64,000 nt of DNA from positions 1,178,001 through 1,242,000 of the forward strand of contig JADKBV010000001.1 in NCBI GenBank assembly GCA_016714895.1, given 5' to 3'. Under the pieces are notes generated by a model, which did not search any database, was not told the DNA's origin, and was given only the letters and a program-made list of their open reading frames with translations. Positions 49,182 to 57,906 of this stretch are shown piece after piece. This DNA comes from Saprospiraceae bacterium (GTDB lineage: Bacteria; Bacteroidota; Bacteroidia; Chitinophagales; Saprospiraceae). A program made the position numbers and the translations under genes. Positions within the stretch are counted from its first letter, which is position 1; each line of letters begins with the position of its first letter.

Positions 49182-50109
49182 GATAAGGTTCAAGTTTTCC
49201 CATTTCACCTGTCGTATACCTTCGTTTTGTTTCAGCCATTTGTTCCGGCGTCGTCATGACAAAAGGTCCTCCATATGTAATAGGTTCGTTATGAGGTTTT
49301 CCTGAGGCAAACATACATTCCAATCCTTCAATGCCGGCATTAAGAGTAATCTGACTGCCTTCAGATGTGTAATTCAGGAGGAATTGTGGGTGCACACTTT
49401 CCTCTCCTGAATTACCGCTTCCACGTAAACCATAAACAAAGGCCATTTGTTTTGCATCCAAAGTGATGGATTTTAATGGTTGAAGAAAAACATGAAACAA
49501 ATCCACGTCAGTGACCATCTTATATGCCGGACTTGTATTTAAAAATGAACCATGGACAATCCTGACTTTGTAATCGTCGGTGATAATTTCAGGAACTTCG
49601 GCAGCACTTGCATGCATCGAAAGCGGATCCACAAACCGGTCTTTATCGGCATGGTTGATCCATATCTGAAAACCATGTGTTTCAGTCCCTGTATCCTTTG
49701 GAAATTCGTCATGAAACATACCCCTTCCGGCCTGCATGATGTGCATACCCCCGGGTTCAATAAAACTGAAATCTCCCTGACTGTCCCTGTTGATAAAACC
49801 TCCTTTGCTGTCCGGAAGCATGTAGGTCATCACCGAGACACCTGCATGAGGATGAGGTCCGAATACCGGCCTGTCCATGTAAAATTCAGTAAAAACCAAA
49901 AAGGGTTCAATCGGGAAGGCATGAGCCATGATATCCACTCCCTTTAATCCGGGAAATGCCGGCTTAATAACAAATTCTGTTTTTCGAACAACTTTTTTAT
50001 ACATATTCTCCGGATTTGTAGTCATGTTTGAATATACTTTTTTGATAAAAATAAATCCTGTCACTAAAACGATCAGACTGAGGATAAAAACAGATGGTTT
50101 GAACTTCAT
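49171..50109 (-). CDS. Membrane-anchored or exported pirin family protein
   Basis: A 312-residue bicupin. Residues about 7-24 form a hydrophobic N-terminal segment absent from typical cytoplasmic pirins. The pirin metal-binding motifs are present: PHPHAGVSV and GRGMFHDE, giving the His-His-His-Glu pattern. The usual EHRDS motif reads NRDSQGD. Pirins are iron-binding and some have quercetin dioxygenase activity. It shares a 1-nt TAATG overlap with DoxX upstream and overlaps the small membrane gene downstream. MarR-pirin-DoxX clusters are widely associated with oxidative or electrophile stress, so that role is likely here. Confidence 0.88.
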   Translation of the reverse strand: MKFKPSVFILSLIVLVTGFIFIKKVYSNMTTNPENMYKKVVRKTEFVIKPAFPGLKGVDIMAHAFPIEPFLVFTEFYMDRPVFGPHPHAGVSVMTYMLPDSKGGFINRDSQGDFSFIEPGGMHIMQAGRGMFHDEFPKDTGTETHGFQIWINHADKDRFVDPLSMHASAAEVPEIITDDYKVRIVHGSFLNTSPAYKMVTDVDLFHVFLQPLKSITLDAKQMAFVYGLRGSGNSGEESVHPQFLLNYTSEGSQITLNAGIEGLECMFASGKPHNEPITYGGPFVMTTPEQMAETKRRYTTGEMGKLEPYHGK

Positions 50110-50489
50110 TATTCATTTTTTTGGGAGCCCGATATACGACTTGTAATTTCAGGAAAACGCACCATGGCAGCTATCCAAATAATGGCTTCAATAACAGCAG
50201 GACCAAATACGGACTGACTGTGCGTCAGGTGGGTTGCTATTGCACCGCCCATATATGCTGTAAGCAAAAGAGTACCCAAAATTCCTGTTCTTGGTAAAAT
50301 AAATAACAAAACACTGATCAATTCAATAGCCCCGAGGATTTTGAAACTGTTTTCGTCCAGTCCTATACTGCCTGCCATAGCGAGAGCCTCTTCTCCTCCC
50401 ATAAATTTATTGATGGCACTTCCGAGAAAAATAAAGCCGACCACGCCCGCCAAACTCCAATGAATAATGTTTTTTGTTTTTGTTGTCAT
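50109..50489 (-). CDS. DoxX-like family membrane protein
   Basis: A 126-residue protein with four predicted helices (WSLAGVVGFIFLGSAINKF, ILGAIELISVLLFILP, LGTLLLTAYMGGAIATHL, VIEAIIWIAAMVRFPE). The residues fit the DoxX/DUF4281-like family linked to redox stress and small quinone reductions. Its start lies 134 nt downstream of the MarR gene and its end overlaps pirin by 1 nt. Confidence 0.83.
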   Translation of the reverse strand: MTTKTKNIIHWSLAGVVGFIFLGSAINKFMGGEEALAMAGSIGLDENSFKILGAIELISVLLFILPRTGILGTLLLTAYMGGAIATHLTHSQSVFGPAVIEAIIWIAAMVRFPEITSRISGSQKNE

Positions 50490-50598
50490 TTTAATAAATG
50501 TTTAAATAAAAAAAATTGATAATGATGTAAATTGATACCCGACAACCTTTTACTGTCAGGCTTAAAAAAATAATTTTGTTAATTGTTTAATTGTATAC

Positions 50599-50607
50599 TA
50601 CGCAACA
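50599..50607. promoter_or_regulatory. TACGCAACA motif upstream of doxX
   Basis: The same 9-mer lies in the marR promoter (51071-51079). It is a plausible half-site for the MarR protein encoded between. Distance to doxX is ~110 nt. Confidence 0.4.
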
Positions 50608-50623
50608 TATAGGATAAAAAATT

Positions 50624-51058
50624 TTAACCTACGTTCTGGATGATTTTTCGCAATACCGAAAGGGTGGTTGCCCTGTCTTCATCAGAAACGTCAACCAAAG
50701 AATCTTCGATAGACCTGAAAGCACATTCAGCCGTTTCGTCTTTCAATTGCCTTCCTAAGTCTGTTAGAAAAATCCTAAATACCCTCCTGTCATTAGGATC
50801 ATCTTTTCGTAAGACAACTCCTTCTCTCTCCAAAATATCAATAATCCGTGTCACGTTTGCACGGTTTCGGTCTGTACATAGTGCCAATTCACTTTGTTGC
50901 AAACCATCGTTCTGCCATAGATATGTCAAAACCCTGAACTGATCAGGTGTTACCGGCAGATTTTTTTCTTTCATCTGTTTTGCCAAATGCCTGAACATGG
51001 CCGTATGTGCCATACCCAAAATCCTTCCAAAAGATGTTTCAAACCGAAACGTTTTCAT
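50624..51058 (-). CDS. MarR family transcriptional regulator
   Basis: A 144-residue winged-helix protein. The DNA-binding segment TPDQFRVLTYLWQNDGLQQSELALCTDRNRANVTRIIDILEREGVVLRKDDPNDRRVFRIFLTDLGRQL is typical, including the DxRR wing. Helices at both ends form the dimer. Usually a repressor of the downstream genes, released by phenolics or oxidants. Autoregulation is suggested by the TACGCAACA motif overlapping its own promoter. Confidence 0.9.
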   Translation of the reverse strand: MKTFRFETSFGRILGMAHTAMFRHLAKQMKEKNLPVTPDQFRVLTYLWQNDGLQQSELALCTDRNRANVTRIIDILEREGVVLRKDDPNDRRVFRIFLTDLGRQLKDETAECAFRSIEDSLVDVSDEDRATTLSVLRKIIQNVG

Positions 51059-51070
51059 ATTAATGTTAAA

Positions 51071-51085
51071 TACGCAACAAAGATA
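51071..51085 (-). promoter_or_regulatory. marR promoter with overlapping operator-like motif
   Basis: TATCTTTG (51078-51085, minus) is an exact TAnnTTTG. TACGCAACA at 51071-51079 overlaps the predicted start of transcription, where a repressor would act. The ATG is 13 nt further on. Confidence 0.5.
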
Positions 51086-51285
51086 GATAATGTTTTTGAA
51101 AATATACTTTATTTTCTATTTTGATGAAAATATTTTTTCAGCTGATATATAATCCAAACAAATTATCTCCGTACAAAGATGGTTTTGATCTTAAGGTTCC
51201 AAAGAGTTCAAAACGATATGATGACAGCCCCTTAGACAAGTACAACATCTTTTAGAGACAATTGTAAGTGAAACTGAGTTTTAAC

Positions 51286-51600
51286 TTATTCGCTGATCAT
51301 TAATTTTTGTTCGTCGATCTCGACACTAAACTTGACTTTTGCACCCAAGGCATTTAATATTTTCAGAATAGTTGCAAACCTAATATCAGTTGTTGCGTTT
51401 TCCACTTTTGATATTTGTGCTTTTTTTACTCCGACGAGTTGGCCGAGTTGTTCCTGGGTCATACCTTTTATTTTCCTGGCTTTTTTGATGGCTTTTCCCA
51501 AAAGTTCAAGGTTCAGTTCATGCTCAAATTTATCCAGCTTCTGTAATCCCCGATTGCCTATAAGCATGTCAAAAGCGTCATCAAAAATTTTTATTTCCAT
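51286..51600 (-). CDS. XRE-family helix-turn-helix protein (HigA-like antitoxin, no toxin partner seen)
   Basis: A 104-residue protein. Residues about 31-89 hold an HTH_3 domain (LELLGKAIKKARKIKGMTQEQLGQLVGVKKAQISKVENATTDIRFATILKILNALGAKVKFSV). The layout, with a ~25-residue lead and an acidic tail, resembles HigA-type antitoxins. No RelE/HigB-like gene lies within 970 bp upstream or 200 bp downstream. It may be a stand-alone regulator or a relic of a toxin-antitoxin pair. Confidence 0.78.
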   Translation of the reverse strand: MEIKIFDDAFDMLIGNRGLQKLDKFEHELNLELLGKAIKKARKIKGMTQEQLGQLVGVKKAQISKVENATTDIRFATILKILNALGAKVKFSVEIDEQKLMISE

Positions 51601-52248
51601 AATTTAATTTTATACCTTATAAATTTGATTGTCATTCCATTATCTTCCTATCACTTGACAAATGTAAGTGATAATTTTAATTTGTACAAATTTTAAATAG
51701 GTCCATTCATGTCAAAGGACATCACATAGATCCTGATTATTCTACCTAACAAAATTCAATTGAATAGAAAATCTTCATATTGGTCATTAGTTTCCTTATG
51801 AGAATACTGCTGATTTGATTGAATGTGTAGATATACGTAGTTTATGCATAATAATATTTCACCCGACGTACGGATGATAAGCTCACGTAATGTTCTATCC
51901 GGCTCATTTTTTTTCCTAACAAAATTTAGTGTATATCCGTTTTAAACAAAAATAACTCAAAGTGAATGAAAATTAAAAGGAATTGTTTTTCAGATATATT
52001 GTTAGTCTTTTATACCTTAGACTTTAAATAACAAAAGAAGAAAACCTGATTACAGTAAATAAAAGTAACAGCTACCATAAACTTCACTTTTCAAAAACCA
52101 TCAAATCGTGATGTAAATTCATGCTTATTTTGCCTTTCTGTATATTTTACGCACACCCTTTTATTATTAACTACGTATCAGTTTTTTAATCTGATTTTTT
52201 TCATTTTTTATTGCTTTTTCTGTGCCGGCCAGGATCATACTGCTATAT
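51601..52248. other. Intergenic stretch without a recognisable gene
   Basis: AT-rich DNA upstream of the XRE gene. I found no coding frame of interest and no clear promoter for the XRE gene. Confidence 0.4.
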
Positions 52249-52278
52249 AAAAAAAATGCTCGTGACTTTTCACGAGCA
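52249..52278 (-). terminator. Strong Rho-independent terminator
   Basis: TGCTCGTGA pairs perfectly with TCACGAGCA around a CTTT loop. On the minus strand eight T residues follow (A52249-52256 on plus). It could end the small RNA or a long 3' UTR of the DUF4340 gene. Confidence 0.85.
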
Positions 52279-52315
52279 ACAACGAATTTTACAATTTAAT
52301 AACCAAAACTTACAC
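52249..52315 (-). ncRNA. Candidate small RNA with its own promoter and terminator
   Basis: Both ends are supported by sequence: the promoter at 52320-52350 and a perfect 9-bp terminator hairpin at 52257-52278 with eight T residues. The predicted RNA is about 65 nt and has no open reading frame of note. It lies in the gap between XRE and DUF4340 genes. No known RNA family is recognised. Confidence 0.5.
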
Positions 52316-52319
52316 AGTG

Positions 52320-52350
52320 CAAAGATAATACATATTAAACAAATAAACAA
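52320..52350 (-). promoter_or_regulatory. Orphan promoter TTG-N20-TATCTTTG
   Basis: On the minus strand TATCTTTG (52320-52327) is an exact -7 box. TTG at 52348-52350 gives a 20-nt spacer, the classical Bacteroidota arrangement. No gene follows before the terminator at 52278. Confidence 0.55.
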
Positions 52351-52571
52351 TATGTAATTGATAATAATTTTATCAAAATGATATATTTTTTATTTGTAAT
52401 GTATATTTATTTAATATAAAATGATATACATATTTAATATTTTTTAAATATTAAATATTATTTTACCTTTTTATACCTCGGAATAATGTAATTTCACCCT
52501 TTGTACCTAGCCTGCACTACCTTGCCGTGGTGAATAAAATATCAGACTTTTTCCATCAATTCGGCCGGAAC

Positions 52572-53579
52572 TCAATAAAAATATGGGTAAGCGGCAAATA
52601 TTTTTCCAAAAACACCGGACTGAACGGTAAATAAATCTTCGCCGGTATTGACAAAGTACCGGCCTATATGGATCGGATTTTCAGGCTGATCAGCCTTTTC
52701 AGCCTGGTAAACAGTAGCTTCATAATTCCAATATCTGTAGGTTTTTATCGTTTTATCCTTTTTTTCCAAAGTAATGGTACAGAAAGGCATTGTTTTTTCA
52801 AGGGAATCCCTTTTTTCATAATGGTTATACAATAATTCTGCCCCCAATTCTTCAAAAAAATGGAGGTAGGTTTTTATCTTATTCTGATTGGCTTCTGCCG
52901 GCATTTTTGGAACTGTAGCAGACACCGGCTGAATGTCATAAGTTGATCCGTTATTCCGGATGATATAAGATGCATTCTGATCGCCATGGTATTCGACTTT
53001 TACGGATTGGATGGTTTCTATTGCATCTCTATAGATAAACTTATCCCGATACCTTTCAAGAGGTTGTTCAAACCTTGACCTGAGGGCGCCGCCAAGATTG
53101 GGCAACTCCACAGCATATACCTGCTCAAAACCATCAAGCAACATATACGTACCTTCCCCACCCTGCATATCAGAGCCGATATGTATTTTTTTAAGTAATT
53201 CACCGGTCTGTCCGTATACCTCTACAAGAATACCTTTGGTTTCAATATATTTTTTTAACGTTTCATCTGCATTTTTGGATGGAATGGATTTCATCTTTGC
53301 TTTGGTCAAAACCTGCACCATATAACCTACGACCACATCATCTGCTTTGTATTTTTCATTGATAAACCACTCCTTTCCGATTTTCTTTTCAAAATGAAGG
53401 GGTTTACCATCTTTTCTGGTCAAAACGATTTTATAAATTTCGTCCGGAGAATCCACCGTAAAATCTCTTTCAGCACTCAAAGAACTCATTTTATTTTGAA
53501 CTCTGGCTTTGTCATAAATAAAATATGCAGCTACAGACAACAATATAAAAATGAGTAGTAACAAAAGATTTTTATTCAT
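52572..53579 (-). CDS. DUF4340 domain protein of the gliding operon
   Basis: A 335-residue protein with an N-terminal membrane anchor (LLLLLIFILLSVAAYFIYD). A beta-rich domain follows with KPLHFEKKIGKEWFINEKYKADDVVVGYMVQVLTKAKMKSIPSK, the DUF4340 pattern. It overlaps gldG by 8 nt. DUF4340 proteins often sit next to GldG-like ABC accessory genes, suggesting they form part of the same complex. Function unproven. Confidence 0.82.
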   Translation of the reverse strand: MNKNLLLLLIFILLSVAAYFIYDKARVQNKMSSLSAERDFTVDSPDEIYKIVLTRKDGKPLHFEKKIGKEWFINEKYKADDVVVGYMVQVLTKAKMKSIPSKNADETLKKYIETKGILVEVYGQTGELLKKIHIGSDMQGGEGTYMLLDGFEQVYAVELPNLGGALRSRFEQPLERYRDKFIYRDAIETIQSVKVEYHGDQNASYIIRNNGSTYDIQPVSATVPKMPAEANQNKIKTYLHFFEELGAELLYNHYEKRDSLEKTMPFCTITLEKKDKTIKTYRYWNYEATVYQAEKADQPENPIHIGRYFVNTGEDLFTVQSGVFGKIFAAYPYFY

Positions 53580-55302
53580 CCTTTTTAATTTTTGACTTGA
53601 TGTAAGGCGTAACGTATTTTCTTTTCCTCATATAGGAATACACAAATCCGAAAATGATAAGTATTACCACGGGCAAAACCACATTAATCAATTGCCACTT
53701 TAGTTTTTCATCTTTAATTTTGACAGGATCCAACAATCTCAGTTTGACTTCCTTGGACCTGGATTCGATGATATTGTCACAATCCAACATATACTCGACA
53801 GCATTAACTATAAAATCTCTGTTTCCTTTATAATACCTTCTTTCCCATTTATTATACCCGATTTGTTCGGTTTCACCATTCGTAGGATTAACAAGGTTTT
53901 TAACAAAATCCGCATCGGAGACTATCAGTTGTTTTGCATTATTTGCTCCGGTTTTCCTGAAAGTCATTCCTAAGGACTGCAACAGGGTTTCGAGTTCGGG
54001 TGTCAATCTGTTTGTAAAAGCTGAATTGAAACTTCCTTCCAACAATACTGCCACCGGCTTTTTGCCATCCTGAAATTTTTTAGGGTCAGGCGCACTTTTT
54101 AAAATTTCGAAACTCAACCTAACCGGCGATAGCTGAACTCTGGAATAGGTTGAACTTTCCAACAAAATGGTCTTTTTAATGGATCCATCTGTTTTTAATG
54201 TATCGATCGAACTGGGAAATGCTAAGTTGACACGATCTATGTTTTTGACAATAGGATGGTTTGCAGTCGGCGCAATAGCCAGATGATAATACCATGGAAA
54301 CAATTCCGTTTGCGGCTTCCCGCCTTGCATACCAACGACCTGAGGGATGGAAGAGCACTCGAGGTCCATAATAAGATTCGGCATCACCCTGACGCCGTAT
54401 TTGAACAAAATATCATCTGTTCCGGCATCAATATCCGGAGGAATATACATACCATACAGGTTGATAGAATCGAGAGAAGCGTCCATTTTGTCAAGTAGCC
54501 AGATGATTTTTCCTCCTGCCATTATGTATTGATCCAGCTTAAAAAGATTTTTAATGGAAATCTTTTGTCTGGGTCCGGCGATTACTACCATATCAATGGT
54601 GGTATCAAGTTTCATGATAGAATCAAGGTCGACACGACCAACCAAATGATTGCGTCTCATTTCTGCTTCCACTCTGAAAAGCTGATCTTCTTTCAACTCC
54701 CCGTTTCCTTTGGTTATCAGAATCTTTTTAGGTCGGCTTGAAATAATTTTTTGAAAAGCAGAAGCAAACTTATATTCAAGTAATTCTACGGATTTATTTA
54801 AAACAACTTCCTCATCATCACCGGCAAATTGTTCTTCAAGTAAATTAACAATAAACTTTTTATTCTGATAATGTACTACGGCAAAAGGAAATATTGGTTT
54901 TTGTCTCATTTCAGAACCGTCAAAAAAATTGAGCAATACCGGAGAAATTTTATCATTGGCAAACTCTTCCTGCCTCTTTTTTAATTCCTGACCTGTACCC
55001 GCTGTCGGATCTTCAAATTCATAAACAATATTGCCGTTGTAATCGCGCATTTTGGATAAAATATCCAAAGTGGAAGCCCTCAATCTTTTAAACCCTGAAG
55101 GAAATTCTCCATCCAGATAAACTTTTATAAATATGTTATCTTCAGGTTTTGAAATAATGTTTTTGGTACTTTCGGATATCGTATATCTTTTATCACCAGT
55201 AAGATCAATTTTAAAAAAATAGAAATTGGCAATCAAATTGACTACAAAAATTATACCCGCTATCAGGGCTGCCTGAACCCATTTTCCTGATTGATTTTTC
55301 AT
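53572..55302 (-). CDS. gldG: Gliding motility-associated ABC accessory protein GldG
   Basis: A 576-residue protein started at the ATG at 55302, which overlaps the gldF stop by 4 nt; a longer frame to 55335 is less likely. It has an N-terminal membrane helix (AALIAGIIFVVNLIANFYFF) and a C-terminal one (LINVVLPVVILIIFGFVYSYM). Between them is a large periplasmic domain with GNIVYEFEDPTAGTG, NVLLNLL-type strands and RPKKILITKGNGEL, the GldG/ABC_transp_aux pattern. GldG, GldF and GldA form an ABC-type complex needed for gliding in some Flavobacteria. In this lineage its role is inferred. Confidence 0.92.
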   Translation of the reverse strand: MKNQSGKWVQAALIAGIIFVVNLIANFYFFKIDLTGDKRYTISESTKNIISKPEDNIFIKVYLDGEFPSGFKRLRASTLDILSKMRDYNGNIVYEFEDPTAGTGQELKKRQEEFANDKISPVLLNFFDGSEMRQKPIFPFAVVHYQNKKFIVNLLEEQFAGDDEEVVLNKSVELLEYKFASAFQKIISSRPKKILITKGNGELKEDQLFRVEAEMRRNHLVGRVDLDSIMKLDTTIDMVVIAGPRQKISIKNLFKLDQYIMAGGKIIWLLDKMDASLDSINLYGMYIPPDIDAGTDDILFKYGVRVMPNLIMDLECSSIPQVVGMQGGKPQTELFPWYYHLAIAPTANHPIVKNIDRVNLAFPSSIDTLKTDGSIKKTILLESSTYSRVQLSPVRLSFEILKSAPDPKKFQDGKKPVAVLLEGSFNSAFTNRLTPELETLLQSLGMTFRKTGANNAKQLIVSDADFVKNLVNPTNGETEQIGYNKWERRYYKGNRDFIVNAVEYMLDCDNIIESRSKEVKLRLLDPVKIKDEKLKWQLINVVLPVVILIIFGFVYSYMRKRKYVTPYIKSKIKKDE

Positions 55303-56028
55303 TTTTTCTTTTCCAACTGTAAATAGGTGAGCCATAAAAATATAAAAATCAACGAAAGAAAATACAAGATATCCCGTGAATCTATGACTCCTTTGCTGAT
55401 AGAAGTATAATGATAATTTATTCCCAGTTTCTGAACAAATAAATCATATTTTGCTGCAAAAACAGGCAATCTGGACAAATAGGTAAAAGCCCAGTGAAAG
55501 AAAAAACACATAAATGCGCCTGAAATAAAAGCTATAATCTGATTATCTGTCAGTACGGATGCAAACATTCCCAAAGCGACAAATCCTGCTCCTAAAAAAA
55601 ATAATCCGATATAAGAACCGACGATCGCTCCGGTATCCAGATTACCTTTGGGTGCACCTAATTGATATACTGAATAATAATATACCAATGTAGGCAATAA
55701 AGAAAACAGAACAAGAGCAACATTTGCCAGATATTTCCCCAAAAGGATGTCGGTTATCTTTAAGGGTTTTGTAAATAAAAATTCTATGGTTCCTTTGTTT
55801 TTTTTCTTCAGCAAATGACCGCATCGTAATAGCAGGAATCAAAAATAAAAACACCAATGGTCCTATTGAAAATAATTGATCCAGCGTGGCAAAACGATAA
55901 TCCAATACACTTGTATCAGAAAATATCCACATAAAAATACCTACTGACACTAAAAACACAGCAATGACCACGTAACCGATCAACGAACTTAAAAACGAAT
56001 GAATTTCCTTATAAAAAATGCTGATCAT
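55299..56028 (-). CDS. gldF: Gliding motility ABC permease GldF (one frame break)
   Basis: About 243 residues with six membrane helices. The first frame gives MISIFYKEIHSFLSSLIGYVVIAVFL and ITMRSFAEEKK. The second continues as NKGTIEFLFTKPLKITDILLGKYLANV, the family motif for ABC-2 gliding permeases. The break is an A8 run on the minus strand (T run at about 55796-55806 on plus). Adding one A gives EEKKNKGTIEFL. It overlaps gldA by 4 nt upstream and gldG by 4 nt downstream. A real frameshift would abolish gliding, so an assembly indel is likelier. Confidence 0.9.
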
Positions 56029-56942
56029 ATCTCCTGATTTTGGGTCAATTGCCTGAATATAGATTCCATATTCATCAATTCACTTTTCATTTCCACGATA
56101 GTAAGTCCCGCATCAACTGCAGCTTTAAAAACCCCGGGTTTGATATCTATGGCATCCTTTCCCAAAATGGTAAGACGACTTCCCTCTTTCAGAGCACTGA
56201 TCACTCCCGGAACATTTAAAAAAGGGTCTTTTGAAAATTTGTCATCTGCAAAAACGACCACAACTTTTGTTTGTCCGGAAACTCTCGCCTGCAGATCTGC
56301 TATTGAGTCATCAGCTATCAATACACCGTCATTGATAATCAAAACCCGATGACACAACGCTTGAATTTCCTGCATAATATGGGATGAAAAAATAACCGTT
56401 TTTTCCTTTCCCATCTCCCGGATCAACTGCCGGATACCAACCAATTGATTCATATCCAACCCTGAAGTTGGTTCGTCAAGTATCAACACCTTCGGGTCAT
56501 GTATAATGGCTTGTGCCAATCCAACTCTTTGTTTATAACCTTTTGAAAGGGTACCTATGATTTTATGTTGTTCTTTTTCCAGACCCGTTGTATGAATGAC
56601 TTCATCAATCCTTTTTTCAGGATTTTTAATTTTGTGTAAACCTGCTACAAAACCCAGATATTCCCTAACGTACATATCATCATACAGCGGATTCTGTTCC
56701 GGTAAATAGCCGATATTTTTTCTTACCTCAAGAGGATTTTTCAAAATATCAAAACCCTCAACTTCAGCTGTTCCCGAACTTGGCTCCAGATAACAACATA
56801 ACATTTTCATGGTCGTACTTTTTCCGGCGCCGTTTGGCCCCAAAAAACCGACTATTTCGCCGGGTTTGGCAGAAAATGACACATTATTGACCGCGGTTTG
56901 TGTTCCAAAGATTTTCGTGATCCCGTTGACTACGATTGACAT
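56025..56942 (-). CDS. gldA: Gliding motility ABC ATPase GldA
   Basis: A 305-residue ABC ATPase with Walker A GPNGAGKST (residues 35-43), signature LSKGYKQRVGLAQAI and Walker B VLILDEPTSGLD. The H-loop is in VIFSSHIM. The C-terminal ~90 residues form the accessory domain of GldA-like proteins. First gene of gldA-gldF-gldG-DUF4340, with overlaps of 4, 4 and 8 nt. A promoter is at 56980. Confidence 0.92.
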   Translation of the reverse strand: MSIVVNGITKIFGTQTAVNNVSFSAKPGEIVGFLGPNGAGKSTTMKMLCCYLEPSSGTAEVEGFDILKNPLEVRKNIGYLPEQNPLYDDMYVREYLGFVAGLHKIKNPEKRIDEVIHTTGLEKEQHKIIGTLSKGYKQRVGLAQAIIHDPKVLILDEPTSGLDMNQLVGIRQLIREMGKEKTVIFSSHIMQEIQALCHRVLIINDGVLIADDSIADLQARVSGQTKVVVVFADDKFSKDPFLNVPGVISALKEGSRLTILGKDAIDIKPGVFKAAVDAGLTIVEMKSELMNMESIFRQLTQNQEI

Positions 56943-56979
56943 ATTGATATTATAATAGGGTAACTATTAACAAGGGCGG

Positions 56980-56987
56980 CAAAATTA
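56980..56987 (-). promoter_or_regulatory. -7 box TAATTTTG for the gld operon
   Basis: An exact TAnnTTTG match on the minus strand, giving a leader of ~32 nt before gldA. A TTTG is present 16 nt further upstream, slightly close for a -33 box. Confidence 0.5.
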
Positions 56988-57077
56988 ATGGAATTTGCCG
57001 GATCAAATGTTATATTCACCTTAAAATCTAAGGAAATTATCCCATTGAATCCAAAAATGGCTTGAAAACGACAGTTT

Positions 57078-57740
57078 TTACTTCTTTTTTTTCAGAAGTT
57101 CGGGATGTTTTTCCTGAAACTTCTTAAGCCTTGGCAAAGAAACATTCTGAATATAGGAATTTTCCGGATTCCGTTTTTTATAGTCCTGATGATAGTCTTC
57201 AGCAGCATAAAAGCGCGTAAGCGGAACCACTTCCGTAACTATTTTGTCTTTATATTTTCCACTATTTTGTAAAGTTTCTATGGTTGCCAAAGCCATCTTT
57301 TTTTCTTCTTCATTTTGATAAAAAATGGCAGATCTGTATTGCCTGCCGTAATCAGGTCCCTGTCTGTTTAATGTTGTAGGATCGTGAGAATCAAAAAACA
57401 CAACCAACAAAGTTTCATAATCTATTTCTGACGGATCGTAATAAACTTCTACAGCTTCTGCATGTTCAGTAACTCCTGTGCTGACTTTTTTGTAGGTAGC
57501 ACCTTCTGCGGAACCTCCTGCATATCCGGAAATAACTTCTTTGATGCCTGTCACTGATTCATAAATACTTTCAACACACCAAAAACATCCACCGGCAAAA
57601 TATGCCTTTTTATACTTTGTAAGATCAAAAGTATCGGTTTTTACAAACTCTTCTTTTGGCTCATTTTTCAGACTTTTGGAAGAACATGACGAAAGGTTTG
57701 CTAAAATAATGACCATTATAAACAAAAATCTGCTTTTCAT
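57078..57740 (-). CDS. msrA: Peptide-methionine (S)-S-oxide reductase, predicted lipoprotein
   Basis: A 220-residue MsrA. The active-site motif GGCFWCVES carries C52 (with C55), preceded by a leader ending at C19 (ILANLSSC). SGYAGGSAEGATYKKVSTGVTEHAEAVEVYYDP and FFDSHDPTTLNRQGPDYGRQYRSAIFY follow. It repairs oxidised methionine. The lipobox means it acts outside the cytoplasm, protecting envelope or surface proteins. It is a single gene, 168 nt downstream of the protease gene's terminator region and upstream of none in its own direction. Confidence 0.93.
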   Translation of the reverse strand: MKSRFLFIMVIILANLSSCSSKSLKNEPKEEFVKTDTFDLTKYKKAYFAGGCFWCVESIYESVTGIKEVISGYAGGSAEGATYKKVSTGVTEHAEAVEVYYDPSEIDYETLLVVFFDSHDPTTLNRQGPDYGRQYRSAIFYQNEEEKKMALATIETLQNSGKYKDKIVTEVVPLTRFYAAEDYHQDYKKRNPENSYIQNVSLPRLKKFQEKHPELLKKKK

Positions 57741-57842
57741 TTTTATATTTTTAACCTAACAATAAAAAGGAGCTTGGGTTTATCTTTCGGCCAATGATTA
57801 ACTCCTGGTATGATCCCTATATTCAAACTTAAGTTGCCAAAC

Positions 57843-57875
57843 AAAAAAAAAGCCGCAAATAAAATATTTGCGGCT
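57843..57875 (-). terminator. Rho-independent terminator of the metalloprotease gene
   Basis: A perfect 11-bp stem (AGCCGCAAATA / TATTTGCGGCT) has an AAA loop. Eight T residues follow on the minus strand. It lies 32 nt after the stop at 57907. Confidence 0.9.
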
Positions 57876-57906
57876 CAACGTATTATTCACTAATTACCTT
57901 TCTTTC

